Shown: piece after piece, positions 1 to 8,662 of the stretch | How positions within the stretch are numbered: the first letter of the stretch is position 1 | Layout of the letters: each line of letters opens with the position of its first letter | From: Nocardioides bizhenqiangii | GTDB lineage: Bacteria > Actinomycetota > Actinomycetes > Propionibacteriales > Nocardioidaceae | Direction: 5' to 3' | Assembly: GCF_034661235.1 (NCBI RefSeq) | Contig: NZ_CP141059.1 | Span: 62,001 to 126,000 of the forward strand | DNA: 64,000 nt | The notes under the pieces: generated by a model | The model's database searches: none | What the model was told of the DNA's origin: nothing | Seen by the model: the letters and a program-made list of their open reading frames with translations, nothing else | Program-made: the position numbers and the translations under genes

Positions 1-1168
1 CTGCGCGGCGCCCGCCGACGAGCCCGAGGACGAGACCAGCAACGCCGCTTCCTCGACGAGCACGGAGCCGAGCAGCACCACGTCGGGACCGGTGCAGATC
101 ATGTACGAGCGTCCGACCGTCGACCCGCCTGGTGAGCTGGACGCGAGCATCGTCGGCGACGACCTGCTCGTCATCGGGTCGGAGACACTGCCCGAGGAGC
201 TGGTCGAGCAGATCGGCCGGATCCAGGTCCGGGGCGAGCCCGGAGTCGTCGCGATGCACCAGTTCTCACTGACCCAGATCCCGGTCGAGAACAAGGTCCT
301 CGACGTCGCTGCGGTGGACCCGGCGGAGTATCGACGCTTCACGGTGTCCGACAGCGCGCAGCTCCAGGACCAGTGGGACCGGGTGGCCGGAGGTGAGGTG
401 GCGGTAGCGCTCGAGCTCAAGGGCCGAGTCCCGCTCGACGAGGAGGAGTACCTCGCGTTCGCCACCGGCGGGACGACCCACAAGCTGCACGTCGGCGCCT
501 ACGGTCAACAGGTCGGCACCATCGATGCCGTCGTCAACGAGGGCTGGGCAGAAGAGCTGGGCATGGTTCGCGGCAACGCCCTCGTCATCAGCACGGGCGG
601 CGTTTCTCCGCAGGCGGTCAACGAGCGGCTGACGAAGCTGATCGACGAGCGGACCACGGTCTACGGACTGGACGCGGTCGCCGAGTACGGCCTCGACACC
701 GACGCTGTCCAGGTCGCCAACACGGTCGGAACTTTCGCCGAAGCAGTCGGCGTCTTCAGGTACACCGTGATCGGCGGCGGGCGCATCGCCCCGGAGCCGG
801 CCTGGGTCCGCGAGCACATCGTCACGGAGACGCTGCCGCTGCTCGGCAAGATCACCTGCAACAAGTACATGATGCCGCAGCTCCGCCATGCAATGGAGGA
901 GATCGCGTTCTCGGGCCTGGGGCCCGAGATCAAGTACCACGTCGGTTGCTTCTACCCGCGCTTCATCGCAGGCTCCACCACGCTCTCCAACCACTCGTTC
1001 GGGCTCGCCATCGACATCAACTCCCTCGAGAACCAGCGCGGCACCGTCGGCGAGATGCACCCGCAGGTGGTCGACATCATGAAGAGGTGGGGCTTCGCCT
1101 GGGGCGGCGACTGGAATTACACCGACCCCATGCACTTCGAGCTCGAGCGGATCGTCGAAGCCCGCTGA
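1..1168 (+). CDS. M15-family D,D-/L,D-carboxypeptidase, probable lipoprotein (5' end outside window)
   Basis: The frame is open from base 2. It begins with a Cys codon (2-4) followed by about 30 Ser/Thr/Glu/Pro-rich residues, which looks like the start of a mature lipoprotein whose signal peptide lies left of the window; a GTG at 92 is therefore probably internal. The C-terminal third is a peptidase M15 (VanY/M15C) domain. SNHSFGLAIDIN supplies the first His and Asp zinc ligands in the H-x6-D spacing, and WNYTDPMHFEL supplies the last His. The family trims peptidoglycan stem peptides outside the membrane. The middle region (roughly bases 100-800) matches nothing I recognise and may be a wall- or substrate-binding module. 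The metal site is convincing; the lipoprotein call is inference. Confidence 0.85.
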   Translation, partial: CAAPADEPEDETSNAASSTSTEPSSTTSGPVQIMYERPTVDPPGELDASIVGDDLLVIGSETLPEELVEQIGRIQVRGEPGVVAMHQFSLTQIPVENKVLDVAAVDPAEYRRFTVSDSAQLQDQWDRVAGGEVAVALELKGRVPLDEEEYLAFATGGTTHKLHVGAYGQQVGTIDAVVNEGWAEELGMVRGNALVISTGGVSPQAVNERLTKLIDERTTVYGLDAVAEYGLDTDAVQVANTVGTFAEAVGVFRYTVIGGGRIAPEPAWVREHIVTETLPLLGKITCNKYMMPQLRHAMEEIAFSGLGPEIKYHVGCFYPRFIAGSTTLSNHSFGLAIDINSLENQRGTVGEMHPQVVDIMKRWGFAWGGDWNYTDPMHFELERIVEAR

Positions 1169-1201
1169 CGGACGCCCGCCAACCGTGACAGTCGTTGTGT
1201 C

Positions 1202-2386
1202 ATGATCGGCCGCATGACGGGCGAGAGCTTCGAATTGGGTCAGGGCACCGGCCCGCTGCGCGGGATCAAGGTCGTCGAGATCGCGGGCATCGGGCCCGGC
1301 CCGCACGCCTGCACCATCCTGGCCGACCTCGGCGCCGACGTGATCCGGGTTGAGCGGCCGGGTGGCCAGATGCTCAGCGGCGGCAGCCACGACCTGCTCA
1401 CCCGGGGCCGGCCGAGCGTCGCGCTCAACCTCAAGGACCCCGCCGCAGCTGGAGTGGTCCTCGACCTGGTCGCCGACGCCGACGTGCTCGTCGAGGGCAT
1501 GCGCCCCGGGGTCGCCGAGCGGCTCGGCATCGGACCCGACGCCTGCCTCGAGCGCAACCCGCGGCTGGTCTACGGCCGGATGACGGGGTGGGGCCAGCAC
1601 GGCCCGTGGAGCCAGGCGGCCGGCCACGACATGAACTACATCGCGATCACCGGCACCCTGCACGGCCTCGGTCAGGTCAAGGAGAAGCCGCAGTTCCCGG
1701 CCAACCTGGTGGGGGACTTCGGCGGCGGCTCGACATACCTCGTCATCGGCGTCCTGGCCGCGCTGCTCGAGGCGAAGGTCTCCGGCGAGGGACAGGTCGT
1801 CGACGCCGCGATCGTCGACGGCACCGCGCACCTCAACACGATGCTCGCCGCGTTCCTCGCCGCGGGGACGTTCAAGGAGGAGCGGGTAAGCAACCTGCTC
1901 GACGGCGGGGCGCCGTACTACAGCATCTACGAGACCGCGGACGGCGAGCACATGTCGGTCGGCTCGCTGGAGCCGCAGTTCTACGCCCTGTTCGTCGAGC
2001 TGCTCGGCATCAAGGACCAGGCGCCCGGCCAGTTCGAGTTCGACCGGTTCGACGAGATGCGGGACCTCATCGCGGCCCGGTTCAAGGAGAAGACCCGCGA
2101 CGAGTGGTGCGCGATCTTCGACGGCACGGACGCCTGCGTCGCGCCGATCCTCAAGTTCAGCGAGGCCGTCGACCACCCGCACATCAAGGCCCGCGAGATC
2201 CTCGTCGAGAAGGACGGGATCGTGCAGCCGCAGCCGGCGCCGCGGTTCTCGCGCACCGAGGCGAAGCTCGGGATGCCGCCGGCACCCAGGACCGGCGCCC
2301 ACACCCGCGCCGCGCTCACCGCATGGGGCATCGACGACGTCGACGGCCTGATCGACCGCGGGATCGCCGTCCAGGCGGACGACTAG
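1202..2386 (+). CDS. CaiB/BaiF family protein, alpha-methylacyl-CoA racemase type
   Basis: Family III CoA-transferase fold (394 aa), closest in pattern to alpha-methylacyl-CoA racemases, which invert the 2-methyl centre of branched acyl-CoAs so that beta-oxidation can proceed. The N-terminus has GIKVVEIAGIGPGPHA and the family ADLGADVIRVERPGG stretch. AGHDMNYIA holds the expected catalytic His (H142) and VGDFGGG the expected Asp (D172). Their 30-residue spacing equals that of the His126/Asp156 pair of the mycobacterial enzyme MCR. A second ATG at 1214 would put them at 138 and 168; neither start has a clear Shine-Dalgarno. It lies 55 bases before the monooxygenase gene on the same strand. A formyl- or succinyl-CoA transferase role is less likely. 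Confidence 0.87.
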   Translation: MIGRMTGESFELGQGTGPLRGIKVVEIAGIGPGPHACTILADLGADVIRVERPGGQMLSGGSHDLLTRGRPSVALNLKDPAAAGVVLDLVADADVLVEGMRPGVAERLGIGPDACLERNPRLVYGRMTGWGQHGPWSQAAGHDMNYIAITGTLHGLGQVKEKPQFPANLVGDFGGGSTYLVIGVLAALLEAKVSGEGQVVDAAIVDGTAHLNTMLAAFLAAGTFKEERVSNLLDGGAPYYSIYETADGEHMSVGSLEPQFYALFVELLGIKDQAPGQFEFDRFDEMRDLIAARFKEKTRDEWCAIFDGTDACVAPILKFSEAVDHPHIKAREILVEKDGIVQPQPAPRFSRTEAKLGMPPAPRTGAHTRAALTAWGIDDVDGLIDRGIAVQADD

Positions 2387-2441
2387 CCAGTTCCGACCCT
2401 GGTCGGAGGACGGCATCGCCGAACCCGTGGAAACTAGGCGC

Positions 2442-3911
2442 ATGGAGCACGAGCACGTCGACGTCCTCATCATCGGCGCCGGTCTGTCCGGCGTCGGCGC
2501 CGCCGCCCAGGTCCGCGAGCGGCTGCCGAAGAAGACGGTCGCGGTGCTCGAGTCCCGCGCCGCCAAGGGAGGCACCTGGGACCTCTTCCGCTACCCCGGC
2601 ATCCGCTCGGACAGCGACATGTTCACCTTCGGCTACACCTGGCGTCCCTGGCAGAGCGACGTCGCGCTCGCCGACGGACCGCTGATCCGCGAGTACATCG
2701 ACACCGTCGCCGAGGAGTACGACGTCGACCGGCTGATCCGCTACCAGCACCGGATCACCCGCGCGGAGTGGGACACCGACCGGGCGCGCTGGACGGTGAC
2801 GGCCGTCGTCGGTGACCCTGCGGCCGGCGAGACGGTCACGTTGACCGCGAGCTTCCTGTGGTCGTGCGCGGGCTACTACCAGTACGAGAAGGGCTTCCAG
2901 CCGACCTGGCCGGGGATGGCCGACTTCCAGGGCGAGATCGTGCACCCGCAGCACTGGCCCGACGACCTCGACTACGCCGGCAAGCGGGTGGTCGTGATCG
3001 GCAGCGGGGCGACCGCGGTGACGCTGGTGCCGGCGATGGCCACTGGTCCGGGGGCGGCCGAGCACGTGACGATGCTGCAGCGGACTCCGACGTACGTCCT
3101 CACCCGGGCCCGGCACGACCCCGTCGCCCGGCTGCTCAATCGGCTGCGGATGCCCGACCGGGTGATCTACCGCGCCGCGCGCTGGGCCAACATCCTCCAG
3201 GCCGTGGGGTTCTACAAGTTCAGCATGCGCTGGCCGCACCGGGCCAAGGCGCTGATCCGTAAGGGTGTCGCCCGCCAGCTCCCCGAAGGCGTGGATGTCG
3301 ACGAGCACTTCTCGCCGCCGTACAACCCGTGGCAGCAGCGGCTGTGCTTCGTCCCCAACAACGACCTGTTCAAGGTGCTGCGGAGCGGCGACGCGTCGAT
3401 CGTGACCGACACCATCAACACGTTCACGCCCGACGGCGTGCGGCTGGTGTCCGGCAAGGAGCTGCCGGCGGACCTCGTGGTGACCGCGACCGGCTTCCAG
3501 ATGCAGCTGCCGTTCGGCGGCATCGAGTTCGTCATCGACGGCGAGCCGCTGGACCTGCCGTCGAAGATGGCCTACAAGGCGCTGATGCTGAGCGACGTCC
3601 CGAACTTCTTCTTCACGCTCGGCTACACCAACGCGTCGTGGACCCTCAAGGCCGACCTGGTGATCGACTACGTGTGCCGGTTGCTCGCCCACCTCGACCA
3701 GCACGGCTTCCGCACGGCGGTGCCGGTGCCCGACGCCGCTGTCGAGCGGCGGCCGCTGATGCTGTTGAGCTCGGGCTACATCCAGCGCTCGGCGCACCTG
3801 CTGCCCAGTGAGGGCGACCGTGCACCGTGGCGGCTCGACCAGAACTACCTGGTCGACCGGCGCGTCATCAACCGCGCCAGGATCGACGACGGAGTGCTGC
3901 GCTTCGGCTAG
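2442..3911 (+). CDS. Flavin-containing / Baeyer-Villiger-type monooxygenase
   Basis: About 489 aa, EthA-like. The N-terminal FAD Rossmann motif is IIGAGLSGVGAA and the second, NADPH-binding, is VVVIGSGATAV. Between them lies FQGEIVHPQHWP (from residue 162), an exact match to the type I Baeyer-Villiger fingerprint FxGxxxHxxxW(P/D). Such enzymes use NADPH and O2 to turn ketones into esters or lactones, or to oxygenate sulfur. ATG 2442 is preferred over the in-frame GTG at 2427 because it places the Rossmann fold directly at the N-terminus. The stop (3909-3911) shares a CTAG with the stop of the convergent HxlR gene. The natural substrate cannot be read from sequence; the racemase neighbour would fit lipid or sterol side-chain metabolism. 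Confidence 0.9.
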   Translation: MEHEHVDVLIIGAGLSGVGAAAQVRERLPKKTVAVLESRAAKGGTWDLFRYPGIRSDSDMFTFGYTWRPWQSDVALADGPLIREYIDTVAEEYDVDRLIRYQHRITRAEWDTDRARWTVTAVVGDPAAGETVTLTASFLWSCAGYYQYEKGFQPTWPGMADFQGEIVHPQHWPDDLDYAGKRVVVIGSGATAVTLVPAMATGPGAAEHVTMLQRTPTYVLTRARHDPVARLLNRLRMPDRVIYRAARWANILQAVGFYKFSMRWPHRAKALIRKGVARQLPEGVDVDEHFSPPYNPWQQRLCFVPNNDLFKVLRSGDASIVTDTINTFTPDGVRLVSGKELPADLVVTATGFQMQLPFGGIEFVIDGEPLDLPSKMAYKALMLSDVPNFFFTLGYTNASWTLKADLVIDYVCRLLAHLDQHGFRTAVPVPDAAVERRPLMLLSSGYIQRSAHLLPSEGDRAPWRLDQNYLVDRRVINRARIDDGVLRFG

Positions 3912-4291
3912 GAGCGGGCTCTTAGCCGGTCGGCGGCGACGTCGTATCGGCCCCGGTTGGCCACGATCCGAGCGGCGTGCTGCTCCGCCCAGATGCGGAT
4001 CGCGTCGATCGGCGCGAGGAGGTCGCGGCCGAGCTCGGTGAGCTCGTACTCCACCCGCGGCGGGACCTCGGCGAAGACCGTGCGGGTCACCACGCCGTCG
4101 CGTTCGAGAGCCCGCAGCGTCTGCGTGAGGACCTTCGGCGTGATGCCTTCGATCCGCGAGCGCAGCTGGGAGAACCGAATCGCTCCGTCGGCCAGGGCGA
4201 CCACGATCAGGACCGTCCAGCGGTCACCGATCCGGTCGAGAACGACGCGCGACGCGCACTCTCGTGCGAACGCGTCGGGCGGGAGATCCAT
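3908..4291 (-). CDS. HxlR-family winged-helix transcriptional regulator
   Basis: Small DNA-binding protein of 127 aa, the usual HxlR length. The core includes CASRVVLDRIGDRWTVLIV, then RFSQLRSRIEGITPKVLTQTL (helix-turn-helix) and the wing RVEYELTELGRDL. The ATG at 4291 is chosen because it gives the standard N-terminus with the conserved Cys of HxlR proteins; a GTG three codons upstream is also possible. It diverges from an NAD(P)-binding oxidoreductase gene. A perfect inverted repeat in the intergenic region is the natural operator, so it probably represses itself and the oxidoreductase, often in response to electrophiles or redox change in this family. Confidence 0.92.
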   Translation of the reverse strand: MDLPPDAFARECASRVVLDRIGDRWTVLIVVALADGAIRFSQLRSRIEGITPKVLTQTLRALERDGVVTRTVFAEVPPRVEYELTELGRDLLAPIDAIRIWAEQHAARIVANRGRYDVAADRLRARS

Positions 4292-4301
4292 GGTTTCCAC
4301 C

Positions 4302-4346
4302 AGGTATCTATAGCACGTTGAAGTACTCAGTATCCAATGGATACCG
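4302..4346. promoter_or_regulatory. Candidate HxlR operator in the divergent promoter
   Basis: GTATCC-AAT-GGATAC (4330-4344) is a perfect 6+6 inverted repeat. It is preceded by the palindrome AGTACT (4322-4327) and a further GGTATC half-site at 4304-4309. A TTGAAG -35-like element (4318-4323) points toward the oxidoreductase gene. On the minus strand a TATAGA -10-like box points toward the regulator. The repeat overlaps both promoters, as expected for an autoregulating HxlR repressor. The repeat is seen directly; the function is inferred. Confidence 0.6.
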
Positions 4347-4379
4347 TCACGCCGATCACACCAATCGAAGGAGAAGCAC

Positions 4380-4979
4380 ATGAAGATCGCCGTGTACGGC
4401 GCCACCGGCGCGATCGGCAGCGCCGTCGTTGACGAGGCCAGGTCGAGGGGACATGAGGTCACCGGCATCAGCCGCCGGGGCAGCGGAGAGCCATCGCACC
4501 TGGCTGGAGACGCCCTCGACACCGAGCTCGCCACGGCGGTCGCCGAGAAGCACGACGTCATCGTGTCCGCGATCGGTCCGAGCCGCGTGAGCGACGACGG
4601 CACCCGCTTCGTCGACAGCATCGACAACCTGGTGGCGACGCTGGGCGACCGTCGGCTCGTGGTGGTCGGCGGAGCAGGCAGCCTTGAGGTGGACGGCGTT
4701 CGACTGGTCGACTCCCCCCACTTCCCGGAGGCCTACAAGGGCGAGGCGCTCAAGGGTGCGGCGAGCCTCGCGCTCCTGCGGGACGCGTCGGAGGACGTCG
4801 ACTGGACCTATCTCTCCCCGGCGCCCGTGATCCTCCCCGGCGAGCGCACCGGCAGCTACCAGGTCGCGATCGACACCCCCGCCGGGGAGCAGATCAGCGT
4901 TCCCGACTACGCGGTGGCCCTCCTCGACGAGATCGAGCACCCCCAGCACGTGAGGCGGCGGTTCACCGTCGCGAACTGA
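4380..4979 (+). CDS. NAD(P)-binding oxidoreductase (NmrA / atypical SDR type)
   Basis: 199 aa with the N-terminal dinucleotide-binding motif YGATGAIGS (GxxGxxG) and VVVVGGAGSLEVDG in the middle, typical of the NAD(P)H-binding family PF13460 / COG2910, whose members are putative NADH-flavin or quinone reductases. It lacks the YxxxK of classical short-chain dehydrogenases, as is normal for the family. AAGGAG seven bases before the ATG supports the start. It diverges from the HxlR regulator, a very common actinobacterial and proteobacterial pairing that implies repression until a reactive small molecule is sensed. The substrate is unknown. Confidence 0.88.
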   Translation: MKIAVYGATGAIGSAVVDEARSRGHEVTGISRRGSGEPSHLAGDALDTELATAVAEKHDVIVSAIGPSRVSDDGTRFVDSIDNLVATLGDRRLVVVGGAGSLEVDGVRLVDSPHFPEAYKGEALKGAASLALLRDASEDVDWTYLSPAPVILPGERTGSYQVAIDTPAGEQISVPDYAVALLDEIEHPQHVRRRFTVAN

Positions 4980-5043
4980 CGTCGACGAGCGGTGGGCCCG
5001 GGACAGGACACGCGAGGATTCCTGTTCGGAGACGGATGACCAC

Positions 5044-5216
5044 TAGGCTGGACCCATCGGTCCGGCAGGTCTTGCCCCGGGCCCCGCGCAGGCTCACGCA
5101 GCCCGCGCTCCTCGAAACCGAGGCCGCTTCCCTTCCCGCCGCCGGCGGGACAGCACGGCGAGACGCCCGAACAGGGAGTCCGCCGCAGACTGGCGCGTGC
5201 TCCGGAGAGACCTCTC
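5044..5216 (+). promoter_or_regulatory. Putative structured 5' leader of the DEAD-box helicase gene
   Basis: The 237-bp gap before the helicase gene holds a TAGGCT -10-like box (5044-5049) with no convincing -35. Two perfect hairpins follow: CCTCG-AAAC-CGAGG (5110-5123) and TCCCGCC-GCC-GGCGGGA (5134-5150), separated by ten bases. If transcription starts near 5056, the mRNA has a leader of about 160 nt. Long folded leaders are known for cold-induced helicase genes in bacteria. No Shine-Dalgarno is obvious before the GTG. Confidence 0.4.
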
Positions 5217-6614
5217 GTGACTTTGACCTTCGCCGACCTCGGCGTGCCCGCCGCCCTCGACGCGGTGCTGGCTGCCGACGGCATCACCACTCCCACCCCG
5301 ATCCAGGCCGCGACGCTGCCCGACTCGCTCGCCGGCAAGGACCTGCTCGGCCGCGGCCGCACCGGTTCCGGCAAGACCTACGCGTTCGCGCTGCCGGTCG
5401 TCGCCCGGCTCTCCGCCAAGGGCGGCCGCGCGAACCCCCGCCGGCCCCGCGCGCTGATCCTCGCGCCGACCCGCGAGCTGGTCAGCCAGATCGAGGCCGC
5501 CCTCCGCCCGCTCGCCGACGTGGCCGGACTGCGTACCGCCACCGTCTTCGGCGGCGTCGGCCAGGGCCCGCAGGTCTCGGCGCTCAAGCGCGGCGTCGAC
5601 GTCCTCATCGCCTGCCCCGGCCGGCTCGAGGACCTGATCGGCCAGGGCCACTGCGACCTCGGCAACGTCGACATCACCGTGCTCGACGAGGCCGACCACA
5701 TGGCCGACCTGGGCTTCCTCCCCGCCGTCCGCCGCCTGCTCGGCCAGACCCCGCGCGGTGGCCAGCGGATGCTCTTCTCCGCGACCCTCGACAACGCGAT
5801 CGACGTGCTGGTCAAGCGGTTCCTCGAGCAGCCGGTCGTGCACCAGGCCGACTCCGTCCAGTCGCCGATCTCGGCGATGGACCACCACGTCCTGCACGTG
5901 TCGCGCGACCTGCGGATCGCGGTGCTCGTCGACCTGGCGAGCGCGCCGGGCCGCACCGTCGTCTTCACCCGCACCAAGCACGGCGCGAAGGCGCTGGCCC
6001 GCCAGCTCAACAAGAGCGGCGTCCCCTCCGTCGACCTGCACGGCAACCTCAGCCAGGGTGCGCGGACCCGCAACCTCGACGCGTTCCACAGCGGTACGGC
6101 GACCACGCTGGTCGCGACCGACATCGCGGCCCGGGGCATCCACGTCGACGACGTGGCGCTGGTCGTCCACGCCGACCCGCCGGCCGAGCACAAGGCCTAC
6201 CTGCACCGGTCCGGCCGCACGGCGCGTGCCGGTGCCGCGGGCACCGTCGTCACGCTGATGACCGACGACCAGGTCCGCGACGTCCGTGCGCTGACCCGCG
6301 CCGCCGGCGTGAAGCCGACCACGACCAAGCTCGCCAACGTCACGCACCCCGTCCTGCAGACCCTCGCGCCGGGCGATCGCAGCCTCCCGGGCGGCATCGT
6401 CCCCGCAGCCGGCACGGCGCCCTCACGCCCCCGCGGGAGCGGCGGCGGTGGCACCGGCAACCGTTCGCGCAAGCCTTCCGGCCAGCGCGGCGGCAACCGC
6501 GGCGGCGCGCCCAAGACGGGCGGATCCGGCGGCCGGTCGAGGGGCAACGGCTCCTCACGTCGTACCGGCTCCGGCGGCGGGCACAGCGCCTCGTCGTTCT
6601 CCGGGCGCCGCTGA
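5217..6614 (+). CDS. DEAD-box ATP-dependent RNA helicase (RhlE/CsdA type)
   Basis: 465 aa with the full motif series in order: Q-motif PTPIQ, motif I GRTGSGKT, Ia PTRELVSQ, Ib CPGRL, II DEAD, III SAT, IV VVFTRTKHGA, V TDIAARGIHV and VI HRSGRTARAG. The last ~90 residues are a Gly/Arg/Ser-rich basic tail, typical of actinobacterial helicases that bind RNA non-specifically. It unwinds RNA duplexes in ribosome assembly or mRNA decay, often in the cold. The GTG at 5217 is chosen because it starts just before the Q-motif helix. The gene is followed 12 bases later by the convergent MerR gene without an obvious terminator. Confidence 0.95.
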   Translation: MTLTFADLGVPAALDAVLAADGITTPTPIQAATLPDSLAGKDLLGRGRTGSGKTYAFALPVVARLSAKGGRANPRRPRALILAPTRELVSQIEAALRPLADVAGLRTATVFGGVGQGPQVSALKRGVDVLIACPGRLEDLIGQGHCDLGNVDITVLDEADHMADLGFLPAVRRLLGQTPRGGQRMLFSATLDNAIDVLVKRFLEQPVVHQADSVQSPISAMDHHVLHVSRDLRIAVLVDLASAPGRTVVFTRTKHGAKALARQLNKSGVPSVDLHGNLSQGARTRNLDAFHSGTATTLVATDIAARGIHVDDVALVVHADPPAEHKAYLHRSGRTARAGAAGTVVTLMTDDQVRDVRALTRAAGVKPTTTKLANVTHPVLQTLAPGDRSLPGGIVPAAGTAPSRPRGSGGGGTGNRSRKPSGQRGGNRGGAPKTGGSGGRSRGNGSSRRTGSGGGHSASSFSGRR

Positions 6615-6626
6615 GCCGGTAGCGCG

Positions 6627-7343
6627 TCAGGCCCGCGGGTTGCGGGCGGTGCGCGCGACGGCCGCCTCGTAGGCGGTCACCAGACCGCCGACGGAGAGCG
6701 GCTTGAGCCGCTCCATGACCTCGCGGAAGCGGTCGGACTGCGCGTCGTCGTAGAGCGGCGCGAGCTTGTCGCGGATCACCTCGTAGAGCTCCTTGGCCAT
6801 CTGCTCGCCGTGCTCCTGGTAGACCGCGGCGGCAGCGACGGCCACCTCGCGCGGGAAGCCGAGCTCGAGCAGCCGCAGGCCGATGGCGAGCTGGTTGCCG
6901 GCGACGAGGTACGTCGTGCCGCGGCGACGCAGCACACCCAGCGCCTGGAGCGTCGCGACGTCATCGTCGCTCAGGGTGCGGCCGGCCTTGGTCTCGAGCC
7001 GGCGGTGGTCCATCTCCACCGGGAGGTCGGACTGCCACGGCGCGAGCATGGTGCGCGCCAGCGCGATGTCCTCGGGGCTCGCGTCGGCGGGGATCCCGGC
7101 GACGTACCGCTCGATCGCCGCCAACGTGAAGCCGTGGCTCTGGAGCTCCTGCACCAGCTCGAGCCGCGCGACGTGCTCGGGCGTGTAGTAGCCGGACCGA
7201 CCGCGCCGGACCGGCGGCGGCAGCAGCCCCTTGGTCGTGTAGAACCGAAGCGTCCGGACGCTGATCCCGACCCGCGCCGTCAGCTCGTCGAGCGTCAGCA
7301 GCTCGGGTGTGACCCGTGTCGCACTACCGTTCGGCTTGACCAT
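6627..7343 (-). CDS. MerR-family transcriptional regulator of the fadAB operon
   Basis: 238 aa. The N-terminal MerR winged helix reads LLTLDELTARVGISVRTLRF, then YTTKGLLPPP and GYYTPEHVARLELV (about residues 15-80). The C-terminal ~130 residues form a helical region probably used for ligand sensing. It diverges from a thiolase / 3-hydroxyacyl-CoA dehydrogenase operon, so an acyl-CoA-responsive switch is likely. The ATG at 7343 is the first base of a perfect inverted repeat in the shared promoter, meaning that its own start codon overlaps its probable operator. The ligand is not known. Confidence 0.9.
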   Translation of the reverse strand: MVKPNGSATRVTPELLTLDELTARVGISVRTLRFYTTKGLLPPPVRRGRSGYYTPEHVARLELVQELQSHGFTLAAIERYVAGIPADASPEDIALARTMLAPWQSDLPVEMDHRRLETKAGRTLSDDDVATLQALGVLRRRGTTYLVAGNQLAIGLRLLELGFPREVAVAAAAVYQEHGEQMAKELYEVIRDKLAPLYDDAQSDRFREVMERLKPLSVGGLVTAYEAAVARTARNPRA

Positions 7344-7363
7344 GACAGTAATAGTGTCACAAT
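7336..7363 (+). promoter_or_regulatory. fadAB promoter with MerR operator
   Basis: TGACA-GTAATAG-TGTCA (7343-7359) is a 5+5 inverted repeat. On the plus strand it lies between TTGACC (7336-7341) and CACAAT (7358-7363), a 16-bp spacing. A dyad placed between -35 and -10 is the classic MerR arrangement. It also covers the start codon of the divergent regulator. The sequence elements are visible; use by this MerR protein is inferred. Confidence 0.6.
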
Positions 7364-7421
7364 CGGGAGCAGCCACACTTGATCGCGCCCTTCGCGCGTC
7401 TCCCGAATCCCAAGGACGGTC

Positions 7422-8633
7422 ATGGCAGAAGCATTCGTGTACGACCACCTGCGCACCCCGCGCGGCAAGGGCAAGGCCACCGGCACCCTCCACGAGGTGA
7501 AGCCGGTCGACCTCGCCGTCGGTCTCCTCAACGAGCTCGAGGTCCGCAACCCCGGCCTCGACACCAACCGGGTCGACGACGTCATCCTCGGCGTGGTCTC
7601 GCCGATCGGGGACCAGGGCGGCGACATCGCCAAGACCGCCGCGCTGACCGCCGGCTACCCCGAGACCGTCGCCGGCGTGCAGCTCAACCGCTTCTGCGCC
7701 TCCGGCCTCGAGGCCGTCAACCAGGCGGCCGGCCGCGTGCGTGGGGGCTTCGAGGACCTGATCGTCGCCGGTGGCGTCGAGTCGATGAGCCGGGTGCCCA
7801 TGGGCTCCGACGGCGGCGCCTGGGCGATGGACCCGGCCACCGCGCTCAAGACGAGCTTCGTGCCGCAGGGCATCGGCGCCGACCTGATCGCCACGATCGA
7901 GGGCTGGGACCGCGACGACGTCGACGCCTACGCCGCCGAGTCCCACCACCGCGCCGCCAAGGCCTGGGCCAACGGCTACTTCGAGGGCGCCGTCGTACCC
8001 GTCAAGGACCGCAACGGCATCACCGTCCTCGACCGCGACGAGACGGTCCGCCCGGACACCTCGGTCGAAGGCCTCGCCGGCCTCAAGCCGAGCTTCGCCC
8101 AGATCGGCGCCGACGCCGGCTTCGACAACGTCGCCCTCGAGAAGTACCACTGGATCGAGAAGATCAACCACGTCCACCACGCCGGCAACAGCTCCGGCAT
8201 CGTCGACGGCGCGGCCCTGACGCTGGTCGGCAATGAGCAGGTCGGCCAGGACCTCGGCCTCACCCCGCGCGCGCGGATCCTCGCGACCGCGGTCTCGGGT
8301 GCCGACCCGGTGATCATGCTGACCGGCCCCGCACCGGCCGCCCGCAAGGCGCTGGCCAAGGCAGGCCTCGAGGTCGGCGACATCGACCTGTTCGAGATCA
8401 ACGAGGCGTTCGCTGCCGTGGCGATGCGGTTCATGCGCGACATGGGCATCAGCCACGACATCACCAACGTCAACGGCGGCGCGATCGCGATGGGTCACCC
8501 GCTGGGTGCGACCGGCGCGATGATCCTCGGCACGCTCATCGACGAGCTCCAGCGGCGCGACCAGCGCCGCGGCCTCGCCACGCTCTGCGTCGGCGGCGGC
8601 ATGGGCATCGCCACGATCATCGAACTCGTCTGA
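7422..8633 (+). CDS. fadA: Acetyl-CoA C-acyltransferase (beta-ketothiolase)
   Basis: 403-aa thiolase of the beta-oxidation type, which cleaves 3-ketoacyl-CoA with CoA to give acetyl-CoA and a shortened acyl-CoA. The nucleophile Cys92 is in [12 protein letters not shown], the general-base His359 in [15 protein letters not shown] and the second Cys389 in [13 protein letters not shown] lies upstream of the ATG. It is the first gene of a two-gene operon with the multifunctional hydratase/dehydrogenase 29 bases downstream, and together they carry out the last three beta-oxidation steps. The divergent MerR protein is the likely regulator. Confidence 0.95.
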   Translation: MAEAFVYDHLRTPRGKGKATGTLHEVKPVDLAVGLLNELEVRNPGLDTNRVDDVILGVVSPIGDQGGDIAKTAALTAGYPETVAGVQLNRFCASGLEAVNQAAGRVRGGFEDLIVAGGVESMSRVPMGSDGGAWAMDPATALKTSFVPQGIGADLIATIEGWDRDDVDAYAAESHHRAAKAWANGYFEGAVVPVKDRNGITVLDRDETVRPDTSVEGLAGLKPSFAQIGADAGFDNVALEKYHWIEKINHVHHAGNSSGIVDGAALTLVGNEQVGQDLGLTPRARILATAVSGADPVIMLTGPAPAARKALAKAGLEVGDIDLFEINEAFAAVAMRFMRDMGISHDITNVNGGAIAMGHPLGATGAMILGTLIDELQRRDQRRGLATLCVGGGMGIATIIELV

Positions 8634-8662
8634 GACGGCTCTGAAGGAGAACTGGACCAATC

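Noticed and set aside
266..2575. 769-codon open frame on the minus strand
   Set aside because: It is antisense to three well-supported plus-strand genes and rich in Arg/Asp/Val repeats typical of high-G+C shadow frames; no domain or start signal.
6627..8660. MerR frame extended to 677 codons
   Set aside because: The added N-terminus is antisense to the thiolase gene; the MerR helix-turn-helix starts right after ATG 7343.
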